NCBI GenBank assembly: GCA_023954415.1
Contig: JAMLIB010000007.1
Span: 1-64,000, forward strand
DNA length: 64,000 nucleotides
Reading direction: 5' to 3'
Source: Trueperaceae bacterium
GTDB lineage: Bacteria; Deinococcota; Deinococci; Deinococcales; Trueperaceae
The notes below the pieces were generated by a model. The model ran no database searches and had not been told where the DNA came from. It was given only the letters and a program-made list of their open reading frames with translations. The translations under genes and the position numbers were made by a program. Below, in pieces: positions 15,914 to 24,985 of the stretch (positions are counted from its first letter, which is position 1; each line of letters opens with the position of its first letter).

Positions 15914-17659
15914 TCACCCCAACGTCCACGCGGCCGCCACCTGCCGCTGGCGCCAGTAAGCCGCGAACCGCCCACCCAGCGCGAGCAACTCGTCGAGCGT
16001 GCCGGCCTCCCGGACGGCGCCGCCCTCTATGAAGACGATCCGATCGGCGCTCGCGATCGTGTTGAGGCGGTGCGCCACTATGACGCACGCTTGCTTGCCG
16101 CGCCGCTCGGCCAGGGCGGACATGAAGCCGGCCTCCGTCAGGGTGTCGAGCGAGCTCGTCGCCTCGTCGAGGAGCAGCACGGGCGCCTCCTTGAGGAGGG
16201 CTCTGGCCAGCGTCACACGCTGGCGCTCGCCACCCGAGAGCTGGCCGCCGCCCTCGCCGACGGGCGTGAGCCAGCCGCGCGGCAAGCGCGCGATGAGCTC
16301 GCTCAGCTGCGCGGCGCGCGCAGCCTCGTCGCATTCGGCTACGGTCGCTCCCGGTCGGCCCGCAGCCACGTTCTCGAGGAGCGTGTCGCCGACCAGCGCG
16401 ATCGACTGGAAGACGGCGGACGTCCTCTCCGTTATGCCCTCCGGGCCGAGCACGTCGTGCGGCACACCCGCGTAGCTGATGGTGCCGGCGTCCGGCGGCA
16501 TGAGGCCGGCCATGAGCGCGAGCAGCGTGCTCTTGCCGGAGCCGGACGGCCCGACTATCGCCAGCGTGGCGCCGGGTGGCACCTCGAAACTTACGCCGGA
16601 AACGACGTCCGTTGGGCGGCCGGGGTAGCTGAAGCCTACGCCCTCTAGGCAGATGGCGGGGGTGTCGGGCCGCTCCTGGGGCGTGGCGGCCTCTCCCCCG
16701 CCCCGCCGCACGACGACGGCGCCGGCCGGCGCCTCGAACACCCCGTCCAGACGCGTCAGGATCGCGAGGGCGCCGGCCAGCGTCGCGCCCAGCCGGTCGA
16801 GCTGCATGAAAGGGTCCAGGAACCGCGCGGCCACGACGATCAGCGCGGCCGCTTCGACCGCCGTGGTCGCGCCGCTCGTCAGCGAAACGACGACCTGCAA
16901 CGGGATGAGCACGAGCGCGGCTACGCGGATAACGGTCACGGCCTGATGCCCGACGACGCTCGTGACGGCCAGCCCGCCGGCGGCGGCGCGCTGCTGCTCA
17001 ACGGCCTCGTCGACCCGCGCCTCGGCCCCCTGCGCGGACAGGCGCAACAGGGGCTGCAGACGCGAGAACTCGGCGAGGGCGCGACCGAAGCGCTCCGCGG
17101 CCTCGAACCACCGGCGCTCGCTGCTCCGCGTGAGCGCCACCTGCAGCGCGAAGGCGCCCAGGTGAAGGGCGACCAGGCCGAGCAGCACCCAGGCGAGCCC
17201 CGGCGCGAAGAGGAAGACGCCGAGCGCGACGAAGGTCGTCGTGAACACGGCGTCGCATAGGGGCGCCAGGAGGTGGGCGAACCCCTGCGCGAGCTCGATG
17301 CCGCCGCTCGAGAACATCTGCTCGAGGCGTTGGCGCCTCTCGGGAGTGAACCAAGCGAGCGGGGCGCCCCGGATGCGCCCGAGGAGCACCGAGTCGTGGC
17401 GGGCCGCCACGCCAAGGCCGACGTCGAACGCCGCCAGCGACGCGCGCAGGTCGACGACGGTGCCCACGACGAGCGCGGCGAGGAACGCCGCCAGGTACCA
17501 CCACGTGCCGGCGCTGCGGGTGGCGAGACCGACGATGAGGGGGACGGCCAGGACGGCCGTGGCCGCGCGTCCGAGCGACCCGGCCAGGAGCCAGGCGAGC
17601 GCGGCCATGGAGGCCCGACCGAGCTTGGCGGCCTTCAGCAGCATGCGCAGGCTCCTCAC
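15914..17659 (-). CDS. ABC half-transporter, IrtB-like (membrane domain plus ATPase)
   Basis: 581 aa exporter-fold half-transporter: six-helix membrane domain (residues ~1-330), then an ATPase with Walker A GPSGSGKST, signature LSGGERQR, Walker B VLLLDEATSSLD and the H-loop IVAHR. Its GTG start overlaps the stop of the preceding SIP-domain transporter (GTGA). Mycobacterial IrtB is almost the same length, and the pair order matches irtA-irtB. These exporter-fold heterodimers import ferric siderophores. It probably forms the obligate partner of the upstream protein; the siderophore is not known and no biosynthesis genes are seen. Confidence 0.82.
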   Translation of the reverse strand: MRSLRMLLKAAKLGRASMAALAWLLAGSLGRAATAVLAVPLIVGLATRSAGTWWYLAAFLAALVVGTVVDLRASLAAFDVGLGVAARHDSVLLGRIRGAPLAWFTPERRQRLEQMFSSGGIELAQGFAHLLAPLCDAVFTTTFVALGVFLFAPGLAWVLLGLVALHLGAFALQVALTRSSERRWFEAAERFGRALAEFSRLQPLLRLSAQGAEARVDEAVEQQRAAAGGLAVTSVVGHQAVTVIRVAALVLIPLQVVVSLTSGATTAVEAAALIVVAARFLDPFMQLDRLGATLAGALAILTRLDGVFEAPAGAVVVRRGGGEAATPQERPDTPAICLEGVGFSYPGRPTDVVSGVSFEVPPGATLAIVGPSGSGKSTLLALMAGLMPPDAGTISYAGVPHDVLGPEGITERTSAVFQSIALVGDTLLENVAAGRPGATVAECDEAARAAQLSELIARLPRGWLTPVGEGGGQLSGGERQRVTLARALLKEAPVLLLDEATSSLDTLTEAGFMSALAERRGKQACVIVAHRLNTIASADRIVFIEGGAVREAGTLDELLALGGRFAAYWRQRQVAAAWTLG

Positions 17660-20220
17660 GCCGCCACCCCCGTCTCGCGCCAGAGCCGCGCGTAGAGGCC
17701 CTCCGCGTTCAGCAGGTCGGCGTGCGTGCCGCGCTCGGCCACCGCGCCGTCGTCGATCACGACGATCTGGTGGGCGTTGGCGATCGTCTGGAGGCGGTGC
17801 GCGATGACCAGCACGGTCCTCCCGGTGACCAGCTCCGTGATGGCGCGCTGCATGAGCGCTTCTGACTCGGGGTCGGCGTAGGCGGTGGCCTCGTCTAGCA
17901 CGACGACGTCCGGGTCGGTCAGCAGGAGCCGCGCGATCGCGAGGCGCTGCGCCTCGCCTCCCGAGAGCCGGAACGCGCCGCCAAGGCGCGTGGCAAGGCC
18001 GTCGGGCAGGGCCGCGACGACGCCGGTCAACTGCGCCGCGTCCAAGGCCCTGGCGAGCTCGTCGTCGGTGGCGCCCGGCCTGGCGAGGCGAAGGTTGGCC
18101 GCCACCGTGTCGTCGAGGAGCTGCGGCTGTTGGAACACGAAGGCGAGGCGCCGGCCGAGCTCGTCGGCCGGGTAGTCGGCGAGCGGGCAGCCGTCGAGGG
18201 TGACGGCGCCGCGCTGCGGGTCGTGAAGCCTGGCCGCGAGGGCGGCGACGGTCGACTTGCCCGCGCCGGAGCGACCGACCAGCGCGGTGACCGTGCCCGG
18301 ACTCAGGTCGAGCTCTAGGTCGCTGACGACCGGCCGCCTGGGGTGATAGCCGAACGTGACGGACTCGAACCGCAGGCGACCCCGTAGGCGCCCGCGCCCG
18401 TCAGGCAGCGGTGCGGTCGAGGTCGGCGGTGCCAGGGGCGGCTCCTCCAGCAGCAGACCGATGCGCTGCGCCGCGGCGTTCGCCTCGCGTACGGCGGCGG
18501 CCGTGTAGAGGAGGCCGAGGATGCTCGTCCCGAAGCTCGGGGCCAGCACGAGGAACGGCACCAGCCGCCCGAGGCCGAGGGCGCCGGCCATCACGAGCGG
18601 CACGCCGACGAGGACGTACATGCCGAACACGGTCGCGGGTCTCACGACGATGTCGGTGAGGGCGCGAACGCGGGCCGTCGGGCGCTGCAGGCGCTGGAAG
18701 AACGCCTGGCGCTCCTCGAGCAGGTCGGCGAACGCCGGGGTGGGGAAGAGCCGGTCGACCTGGACCGCGGAGAGGAAGGCGGCGGCGCGCGTCTTGACGC
18801 GTTCCAACCACTTGACCGACTTCTTCAGGTCGTCGATCCCCGCGTAGTAGACCCGCGCGTAAGACACGTAGGCGACGGCGACCGGCAGGAGCAGGAGGAG
18901 CGCGAGGCCAGCGTGCGTCCAGAGGAGCGCGAGGAGGATGAAGACGGGCGGCACCGCCGCCGCCACGATGTCGGGCACGGCGTGGGTGGTGAGGACGTGG
19001 AGCCTCGAGCTGTCGCCCTCGACCGCCTGCTGCACGCGGCCCGAGCTGCCGCGGTCGAACCACCCGAGCGGGAGCGTGCGGAGGTGGGCCACCAAGCGCT
19101 TGCGCAGGCCGGCGCTGAAGCCAGCGTCGACCACGTGGCCGGCGCCGAGGACGAGGCTCGTCAGCAGGGTGCCGACGCCGCCGAGCACGGCGAGGGTGAC
19201 GATGAGCCGCGTGACGTTCGCGGGCACGTCGCCACCGGCGAGGCGCGTGGCGAGGTAGCTGAGGCCGAGTAGCGGTAGGAGCTCCAGGAGGCTCGCGAGG
19301 GTCTGGGCGGCCGCGACGTAGCCGAGGAACCGCCTGAGGGGCGCGAGCAGCCGCGTGCCGGCGGCGCTGCGCCAGACGCCGGGCGCGGCGTCGCCGGCGC
19401 CACCGGCCTTCCCGGCGTTCTTACCCGTTCCCTTCGTGCGGGGCGCGCGGACGGCCTCCCCGGCCTCGTCCGCCGTTCGGGTGGTCCCCATCTCCTTCCC
19501 CTTGACCCAGTAGGCCTGGTAGTGCGTCGAGGCTTTCGGGAAGCCCAGCTCGCCCAGGGCCAGGCGCAGACGCTTCGTGTCGGCTGCCTCGATCACGACC
19601 CAGGCGAACCAGTCGGAGCGGTCCGTGGCGGCGACCGCGGCCACGACCTCCTCGATCCCCCGCTCCGTCGCCACGCGGACGATGTTCAGTTGCGGGTGGT
19701 CGACTACCGGCAGCTGCGCGAGGTGCGCCTCCTCGCAGTAGAGGACGAGGTCGATGGGGAGGTGGTCCGGGAGCGACGCGACGATCGCGTTGGCAGCGGG
19801 CAGGGAGGCCTCGTCGGCGATGAGCAGCCAGCCGGCCGGCTCGAGCTCCGGCTGCCGGAACCCCTCGCCGCCGTAGTACTGGACGGCGATGCGGTCGCCG
19901 ACCTCGGCCTGCTTGGCCCAAGCCGACCCGGGGCCGTCGGCGGAGTGGAGGAGGAAGTCGATGGCGAACCGCCCCGTCTCCGGCTCGATCTCGACCATCG
20001 TGTAGCCGCGCTGGAACTCGCGCCCGCTCCCGTCCACGGCGGGCAGCCAGAGGCGCAGCCACGCGCCGGGACCGTACTCGCGCTCGCTCACGAGCTGCTT
20101 GCTCGCGAACGTGATACGCCGGTAGAGGGGCGTGTGCTGGGTCACGGCCGTGACCTCGAGCTCGCGGTCCTCGGCCCCGAAGGCCTTCATGAACCAGCCT
20201 TGCCAGCCGCGTCTAGCCAT
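17656..20220 (-). CDS. SIP-domain-fused ABC half-transporter, IrtA-like
   Basis: 854 aa. Residues ~1-240 form a siderophore-interacting (SIP) FAD-binding reductase domain (LEVTAVTQHTPLYRRITF, GPGAWLRLWLP, REFQRGYTMVEIEPETGRFAIDFLLHSADGPGSAWA, GWLLIADEASLPAANAIV, STHYQAYWVKGKEMG). A linker rich in Gly/Ala/Lys, six membrane helices (~300-600) and an ATPase (Walker A GRSGAGKST, signature LSGGEAQR, Walker B VVLDEATAYADPES) follow. The length and layout match mycobacterial IrtA, where the SIP domain faces the cytosol and reduces the ferric siderophore on import. I start at ATG 20220; an ATG at 20244 is possible. The upstream sequence has an AT-rich TTGATCAA palindrome (20266-20273) but no sure iron box. 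Confidence 0.85.
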   Translation of the reverse strand: MARRGWQGWFMKAFGAEDRELEVTAVTQHTPLYRRITFASKQLVSEREYGPGAWLRLWLPAVDGSGREFQRGYTMVEIEPETGRFAIDFLLHSADGPGSAWAKQAEVGDRIAVQYYGGEGFRQPELEPAGWLLIADEASLPAANAIVASLPDHLPIDLVLYCEEAHLAQLPVVDHPQLNIVRVATERGIEEVVAAVAATDRSDWFAWVVIEAADTKRLRLALGELGFPKASTHYQAYWVKGKEMGTTRTADEAGEAVRAPRTKGTGKNAGKAGGAGDAAPGVWRSAAGTRLLAPLRRFLGYVAAAQTLASLLELLPLLGLSYLATRLAGGDVPANVTRLIVTLAVLGGVGTLLTSLVLGAGHVVDAGFSAGLRKRLVAHLRTLPLGWFDRGSSGRVQQAVEGDSSRLHVLTTHAVPDIVAAAVPPVFILLALLWTHAGLALLLLLPVAVAYVSYARVYYAGIDDLKKSVKWLERVKTRAAAFLSAVQVDRLFPTPAFADLLEERQAFFQRLQRPTARVRALTDIVVRPATVFGMYVLVGVPLVMAGALGLGRLVPFLVLAPSFGTSILGLLYTAAAVREANAAAQRIGLLLEEPPLAPPTSTAPLPDGRGRLRGRLRFESVTFGYHPRRPVVSDLELDLSPGTVTALVGRSGAGKSTVAALAARLHDPQRGAVTLDGCPLADYPADELGRRLAFVFQQPQLLDDTVAANLRLARPGATDDELARALDAAQLTGVVAALPDGLATRLGGAFRLSGGEAQRLAIARLLLTDPDVVVLDEATAYADPESEALMQRAITELVTGRTVLVIAHRLQTIANAHQIVVIDDGAVAERGTHADLLNAEGLYARLWRETGVAA

Positions 20221-20345
20221 GTCGGTTCCGCGCCATCGGCGCAACGTGCCTAATCCAGAGTTATTTGATCAAGATTAAGCCGGTGGTCGCCTGCGCCAGC
20301 ATGCGGGCCGGAAGAACGCACCCTCCCGAAGCCCCGATCGCGACG

Positions 20346-21611
20346 CTACGCCCGGCCCGCCCAGCCGGCCCGGATCTCGGTGCTGCTCACGTCGTGCCTG
20401 AAGCTCCGCTCCGGCAGCTCCTCGAACAGCCGCGCGACCTCGGGAGGCACCTTCAGGCGCCTGAGCGTCTTGTAACCCTCGGCCTCATCCAACCGCCCGG
20501 CCACGAGGAAGCGGCAGCCGTGAGCGCCGATCGCCTCGAGGGCGGAGCGCATGGCGGCTTCCGAACCCCCATAGAAGCGCGGCTCGAGGATCCGCTCGGC
20601 GGTGTCGACGCCGACGACGAAAACGCTGCCGGGGAAGAGCGCAGCCTTCTCGACGAAGAGGGCGGCCCGCGTGAGCGCGAGCGACCCGCGACCAGCGAAC
20701 TGCTGCGCCCTGAGGCGCGCCTCGAAGAGCCCGATGGGCGCCTTCTCGGCGTTCACGAGCGGAAGCTCGAACAGAGGGGGGAGGCCGACATGCTCGCTGG
20801 CCGCCTGCGCCAAGGCCAGGTGGCCCTCGTGGGCGGGGTTGAAGGCGCCGGAGAGGACCGCCATGCGCTGCCCCGCGCCGGCGCGGGGGAGGCCGACGAC
20901 GGACCCGTCCGACCTCACGATCACGGCGTCGCGCTCACCGCGCTCGACGGCGGCGATCAGTTCGCTGGGCTGAAACTCGATCTCGAGGCGCTCCGAGGCC
21001 GTCAGCGGCAGCTCCGGGCGCGCCAACACCCCGCAGGCCTCGGCCGCGACGCGTAGTAGCAGCAGCGAGACGAGCTCCTCCTCGCCGGCGCGGTCCCGCG
21101 CGTCCTTCTCGATCGTGAGGGAGTACGTCGTCATGCCGAACGAGTCCTGGACGGCGGCGGCCACGCGGTGCTCGCCGCGCTTGGCGCGGTCCGTCGCGAT
21201 GGTGGCGGTGCTGCCGAGGCCGAACACGGCGTCGGCCGCCTTCGCGTAACGCCGCGCCTGCTGGTAGGCGCGCCGAGCCATGGCGCGCGCGACGCGACGC
21301 GACGTGAAACGGGCGGGCATGAACCCCACCCAGTCGCGCATGCTCTCCTCGTTGTAGACGTCGACCGCGCTGAGGATGGTGCGGCTCGACCCGCCGACGC
21401 CGTGGAGCCAGGCGAGCGCCTGCGCCCCCGCGCCCGCGAACGCCATGACCATCTTGTGCGGGGTGGAGTGGATGGCGGTGGCGAGCTCGGTCGGGGTGGC
21501 GGGGAGCCGGCGGGGGTTGAGCTCGTTGCCGTCGCCCGGCCGCTTCGCGCTGTCCGTGTTGCCGTGACCGTTCTTGAGCGCGGGTGTAGCGCCGTGGTGG
21601 TCGGGCGTCAT
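20346..21611 (-). CDS. CinA-like / nucleotidyltransferase two-domain protein
   Basis: 421 aa. The N-terminal part (residues ~30-190) resembles the CinA C-terminal (NMN amidohydrolase-like) domain: TELATAIHSTPHKMVMAFAGAGAQALAWLHGVGGSSRTILSAVDVYNEES, then GLGSTATIATDRAKRGEHR. The C-terminal part (~245-420) is an adenylyl/cytidylyltransferase of the HxGH type: LSGAFNPAHEGHLALAQAA and, near the end, RHDVSSTEIRAGW (the ISSTxIR motif). The combination suggests pyridine-nucleotide or a related nucleotide salvage; a precise reaction cannot be named. It is monocistronic, divergent from the secreted gamma-glutamyltransferase gene. The ATG at 21611 was chosen; a longer upstream frame looks non-coding. 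Confidence 0.75.
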   Translation of the reverse strand: MTPDHHGATPALKNGHGNTDSAKRPGDGNELNPRRLPATPTELATAIHSTPHKMVMAFAGAGAQALAWLHGVGGSSRTILSAVDVYNEESMRDWVGFMPARFTSRRVARAMARRAYQQARRYAKAADAVFGLGSTATIATDRAKRGEHRVAAAVQDSFGMTTYSLTIEKDARDRAGEEELVSLLLLRVAAEACGVLARPELPLTASERLEIEFQPSELIAAVERGERDAVIVRSDGSVVGLPRAGAGQRMAVLSGAFNPAHEGHLALAQAASEHVGLPPLFELPLVNAEKAPIGLFEARLRAQQFAGRGSLALTRAALFVEKAALFPGSVFVVGVDTAERILEPRFYGGSEAAMRSALEAIGAHGCRFLVAGRLDEAEGYKTLRRLKVPPEVARLFEELPERSFRHDVSSTEIRAGWAGRA

Positions 21612-21878
21612 ATCCGCACCATCATGGCATGCAGCAACCGCGTGCCTGGCGGGGTTGAGGCCGCCTACCGCCCGGCCGGAGCCGCCGGAGCCCAGCAGGA
21701 GACCGGTACTGGCCGGGCGGCGGCCACTGCGGTCGGGCATCCGCGCGTGCCAGACGCGGTTCCTACCTGGCGTGAAGGGCTCATGTGAGTACCCTTTCGC
21801 TCATCGGTCCGACTCGAGCCCGAGTTCAGGCGTTACATTCACCGGTGAGTATCCAGCTCGGAAGGGAAGTGGTGCAGC

Positions 21879-23579
21879 ATGCAACACCGGCCCAAGTGTC
21901 TCTTGGTAACCCTTGGCCTGCTAGCGGCGTTCGCGGCCTGGCCGGCCCTGGCCAAGTCGCCGGCCCCGGTCCAGGCGAGTAGCGGCATGGTCGTGACGGC
22001 CCAGCACCTCGCCAGCCAGGTAGGGCTCGACGTCCTGCAGCAGGGAGGCAACGCCGTCGACGCCGCGGTGGCGGTCGGCTACGCCCTCGCCGTGACGTTG
22101 CCGAGCTCGGGGAACATCGGCGGCGGCGGTTTCATGCTCGTCCACCTGGCCGATGGGCAAGACATCTTCATCAACTTCCGCGAGAAGGCGAGCCTCAACG
22201 CCACCGTGGACATGTACCTGGACGCCGACGGCGAGGTCATCCCGGGCGCGAGCACGAACTCCTGGCTCGGCATCGGCGTGCCTGGCACCGTCATGGGCCT
22301 CGAGTACGCCCGCGAGAAGTACGGCACGATGAGCCGCGAGGCCCTCATGGCGCCGGCCATCGCGCTGGCGCGCGACGGCTTCGAGCTCGTGCCTGGCGAC
22401 GACATCCTCACGGTCCCCCTGAGCACCTTCCGCGCCGAGGAGAACGTGGCCGCCATCTTCCTCAAGGACGGCGAGCATTACGAGGTCGGCGACACGGTGG
22501 TTCAGACGCAGCTCGCGAACACCCTGCAGCTCATCTCGGACGAGGGGCCGGACGCCTTCTACAAGGGCTCGATCGCCGACGCCGTCGTGGCCGCGAGCGA
22601 AGCGAACGGCGGCATCCTGAGCAAGGAGGACTTCGAGAGCTACAAGGTGGCCGAGTACGAGCCGGTCACGTGCAACTACCGGGGCTACCAGGTGATCTCC
22701 TCGCCCCCGCCCAGCTCCGGCGGCACCATCATCTGCGAGATCCTGAACATCCTCGAGGGCTACCCGATCGGTTACCTGGGCTTCAACTCCGCGCAGACCG
22801 TGCACCTCATGACCGAGGCCATGCGCCACGCCTACGTCGATCGCAACACGTACCTCGGCGACCCGGAGTTCGTCGACAACCCGCTCGAGCGGCTGCTCTC
22901 GAAGGATTACGCCGCGCAGATCCGCGCCCAGATCGTGGGCAACCGCGCCACGCCTTCCAGCGAGGTGATGCCCGGGACGCCCCCGCACGAGGGCACGAAC
23001 ACGAACCACTACTCCATCGTCGACGCGCAGGGCAACGCCGTGGCCGTCACGTACACCCTCAACCTGAGCTTCGGCGTCAAGAAGATCGCCGGCGACACGG
23101 GCTTCCTCCTCAACAACGAGCTCGACGACTTCACGGTGAAGCCAGGCGTGCCGAACGCTTACGGGCTCGTGCAGGGCGAGGCCAACGCGGTGGCGCCCGG
23201 CAAGACGCCGCTGTCGTCCATGTCGCCGACCGTCATAACCAAGGACGGCGACATCTTCATGGTGACTGGCAGCCCGGGCGGCTCGCGCATCATCACGATC
23301 ACGCTCGAGTCGATCATGAACGTCATCGACCACGGCATGGACGTGCAGGAAGCCATCGACGCCCCCCGCATCCACCACCAGTGGCTCCCTGACGTGCTGT
23401 ACGTCGAGCGGTTCGCGCTCTCCGCCGACACGCGGGCGCTCCTCGAGGCGATGGGCCACGTCATCCAGGAGGGCGGCAACTGGGGCTCGGCCGAGGCCAT
23501 TCTCAGGAACCTGACCACCGGCGTGCTGTACGGCGCCAACGACAGCCGCAGGCCGCAGGGCGCGGCGATGGGGTACTAG
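21879..23579 (+). CDS. ggt: Secreted gamma-glutamyltransferase
   Basis: 566 aa gamma-glutamyltranspeptidase with a signal peptide (MQHRPKCLLVTLGLLAAFAAWPALA), so it acts outside the inner membrane on glutathione and other gamma-glutamyl compounds. Marks are QQGGNAVDAAVAVGYALAVTLPSSGNIGGGGFM, FREKASLNATVDMYLD, TNHYSIVDAQGNAVAVTYTLN (its Thr, in place of the TTHYS of E. coli, is the autoprocessing nucleophile) and GSPGGSRIITITLES near the end. The GGAAGGGAAG ribosome site supports the start. It stands alone. Compared with the operon-borne homologue at 8404 it is closer to classical Ggt. A perfect 25-bp inverted repeat follows 126 bp downstream. Confidence 0.93.
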   Translation: MQHRPKCLLVTLGLLAAFAAWPALAKSPAPVQASSGMVVTAQHLASQVGLDVLQQGGNAVDAAVAVGYALAVTLPSSGNIGGGGFMLVHLADGQDIFINFREKASLNATVDMYLDADGEVIPGASTNSWLGIGVPGTVMGLEYAREKYGTMSREALMAPAIALARDGFELVPGDDILTVPLSTFRAEENVAAIFLKDGEHYEVGDTVVQTQLANTLQLISDEGPDAFYKGSIADAVVAASEANGGILSKEDFESYKVAEYEPVTCNYRGYQVISSPPPSSGGTIICEILNILEGYPIGYLGFNSAQTVHLMTEAMRHAYVDRNTYLGDPEFVDNPLERLLSKDYAAQIRAQIVGNRATPSSEVMPGTPPHEGTNTNHYSIVDAQGNAVAVTYTLNLSFGVKKIAGDTGFLLNNELDDFTVKPGVPNAYGLVQGEANAVAPGKTPLSSMSPTVITKDGDIFMVTGSPGGSRIITITLESIMNVIDHGMDVQEAIDAPRIHHQWLPDVLYVERFALSADTRALLEAMGHVIQEGGNWGSAEAILRNLTTGVLYGANDSRRPQGAAMGY

Positions 23580-23705
23580 GCCGAGCCGCTTCGCTCTCTG
23601 GCTCCGCCGCCGCAAGCGGGTGGGCCTTGCGAAGTGAGCGAAGAAGGTTGGATGGGGACGCGGCGAGGGCTTAGTCATCCCCCGCCGACCCCTAGTAAGT
23701 GAGCG

Positions 23706-23764
23706 AAGGTTGAGCGATAACTTCAGCCAAAGAGGTCGGTTGGCTGAAGTTATCGCTCAACCTT
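23706..23764. repeat. Perfect 25-bp inverted repeat (hairpin)
   Basis: Left arm 23706-23730 and right arm 23740-23764 are exact reverse complements (core TGAGCGATAACTTCAGCC) around a 9-nt loop, AGAGGTCGG. It lies between the convergent ggt and META-domain genes, in a 354-bp stretch with no gene. No T-run follows on either strand, so it is not a textbook terminator, though it could stop both transcripts. Flanking short repeats are GTGAGCGAAG (twice, 23634-23709) and GTAGGCGC(C)GAGGCGAC-like copies near 23807 and 23860. Confidence 0.85.
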
Positions 23765-23933
23765 GGTTCGACCACACCGGGGCTCGGGAAGCCCTCCCGG
23801 TCTCGTAGGCGCCTAGGCGACGTCCCTCCCCGCGCGTGCCGCGCGGCCCGAGCCCCGTAGGCGCCGAGGCGACCCCACGCGTGAACCTGGAGGTCGGCGG
23901 CGACCGCGGCGAGCCGCGGCGTAGACGCGGGAC

Positions 23934-24797
23934 TCAGCGAACGAAGACCAACGACCCCTCGCTGCCGCTGAGGACGAGCTTGCCGTCGGTGGTCAGCTCG
24001 TAACGGTCTATGCCCGTCAGCGTGGTGAAGAAGCTCTGCTCCTGGTCCATGGCGCCGTCGCAGTACATCATGGTCGCGCCCGGTTGCGCGAAGCCGATGG
24101 CGCCGTCGAGCCCGAACGTCACCGCCGCGAAGTAGCTGTTGCAACCCGTCTTGCCGCCGGCGCGGCCGGCCAGGATGCTGAGGGTCGCGGGAGCGTCTTC
24201 GAGGGCCGGGGTACCGCCGACGCCGAACGATTCGAGCTTCCACTCGACGTTCGTGATGGGGCTGCTCGCATCGATGGTCTGCACCGCCACGCGCTCCTTG
24301 CCGACCAGGTGGAAACCGGCGTCATCGTGCGTGAACGTGGCCTGCGTCGCGAAGACCTCGTCGCCGTCGGCCTCGAAGGCGCCGAGGAGCACCGAGTCGT
24401 CGTCACACGTGTAGTTGGCGCGCTCGCCGTCGAAAGCGATGGTCGCCCCCTCGCCGGCATGCAGGCAGACGGTGCCGTCCTCCAACGTCACGCCGCGCGC
24501 TTCGATGGAGACGAGCCCGTCCGAGAACACGTTCTGCGGATCGTTCGGGTCGTAGGTGACGCGCGTCACCAGGCCGAGGCCATCGCCCAGTTGCAGCCCG
24601 CCCACCAGTGCGACGCCGTCGCTGCAGAAGTGGCTCACGCGACCGTTGGCGAGGCTCGGGTTCAGCTCGGGGCTGACGATCTTGCAGGTGTCGCCGTCCG
24701 GCAGGACGATGTCGACGCCCCTGGCGCCGGCCAAGCCGCCGAGGGCCGCCACCAGGAGCGTTGCCGTCATCACCAAGTTACGAAGCGCTATGCGCAT
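23934..24797 (-). CDS. Secreted META-domain protein
   Basis: 287 aa. A signal peptide (MRIALRNLVMTATLLVAALGGLAGARG) precedes an N-terminal ~150-residue cysteine-containing region of unknown type (DGDTCKIVSPELNPSLANGRVSHFCSDG). A C-terminal META/HslJ-like domain follows: VEWKLESFGVGGTPALEDAPATLSILAGRAGGKTGCNSYFAAVTFG, ATMMYCDGAMDQEQSFFTTLTGIDRYELTTDGKLVLSG. META domains occur in envelope proteins such as HslJ, linked to novobiocin resistance and heat shock in E. coli; molecular function is unclear. TAGGAGGCGAAC before the ATG is a strong ribosome site. It is separate from its neighbours, with an unusual repeat in its upstream region. Confidence 0.75.
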   Translation of the reverse strand: MRIALRNLVMTATLLVAALGGLAGARGVDIVLPDGDTCKIVSPELNPSLANGRVSHFCSDGVALVGGLQLGDGLGLVTRVTYDPNDPQNVFSDGLVSIEARGVTLEDGTVCLHAGEGATIAFDGERANYTCDDDSVLLGAFEADGDEVFATQATFTHDDAGFHLVGKERVAVQTIDASSPITNVEWKLESFGVGGTPALEDAPATLSILAGRAGGKTGCNSYFAAVTFGLDGAIGFAQPGATMMYCDGAMDQEQSFFTTLTGIDRYELTTDGKLVLSGSEGSLVFVR

Positions 24798-24910
24798 GTT
24801 CGCCTCCTAAGGAGCTCGCGGCGCCGTGCGCGCTCACGCGCAGCGCACCGGGCTCTACGCTCATCAAGCTAAGACGCCACGGTGAGGCGCGGCCGCTGGC
24901 TCGGTTCAGC

Positions 24911-24984
24911 GAACGTTCATGGCTTCCGGAGCGCTCACGGCCCCTGGAACGTTCGTGACTTCTGGAGCACTCGCGGCTCTTCCG
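24911..24984. repeat. 18-bp tandem repeat, four copies with palindromic cores
   Basis: Four units starting at 24911, 24929, 24947 and 24965, exactly 18 bp apart. Each starts with an 8-bp palindrome or near-palindrome: GAACGTTC, GAGCGCTC, GAACGTTC, GAGCACTC. Units 1/3 and 2/4 resemble each other most, so a 36-bp pair may have duplicated. The array fills the space between the META-domain gene (upstream side) and the stop of the next gene. Confidence 0.8.
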
Positions 24985-24985
24985 G

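Noticed and set aside
20257-20282. Iron-regulator box upstream of the IrtA-like gene
   Set aside because: Only an 8-bp TTGATCAA palindrome is present; flanks do not extend the symmetry and it does not match Fur or DtxR consensus well enough.
21921-23678. 585-codon open frame on the minus strand opposite the secreted ggt gene
   Set aside because: It is the antisense of a well-conserved enzyme. The translation is Arg/Asp/Val/His-rich with no family motif, as expected from reversed GC-rich codons.
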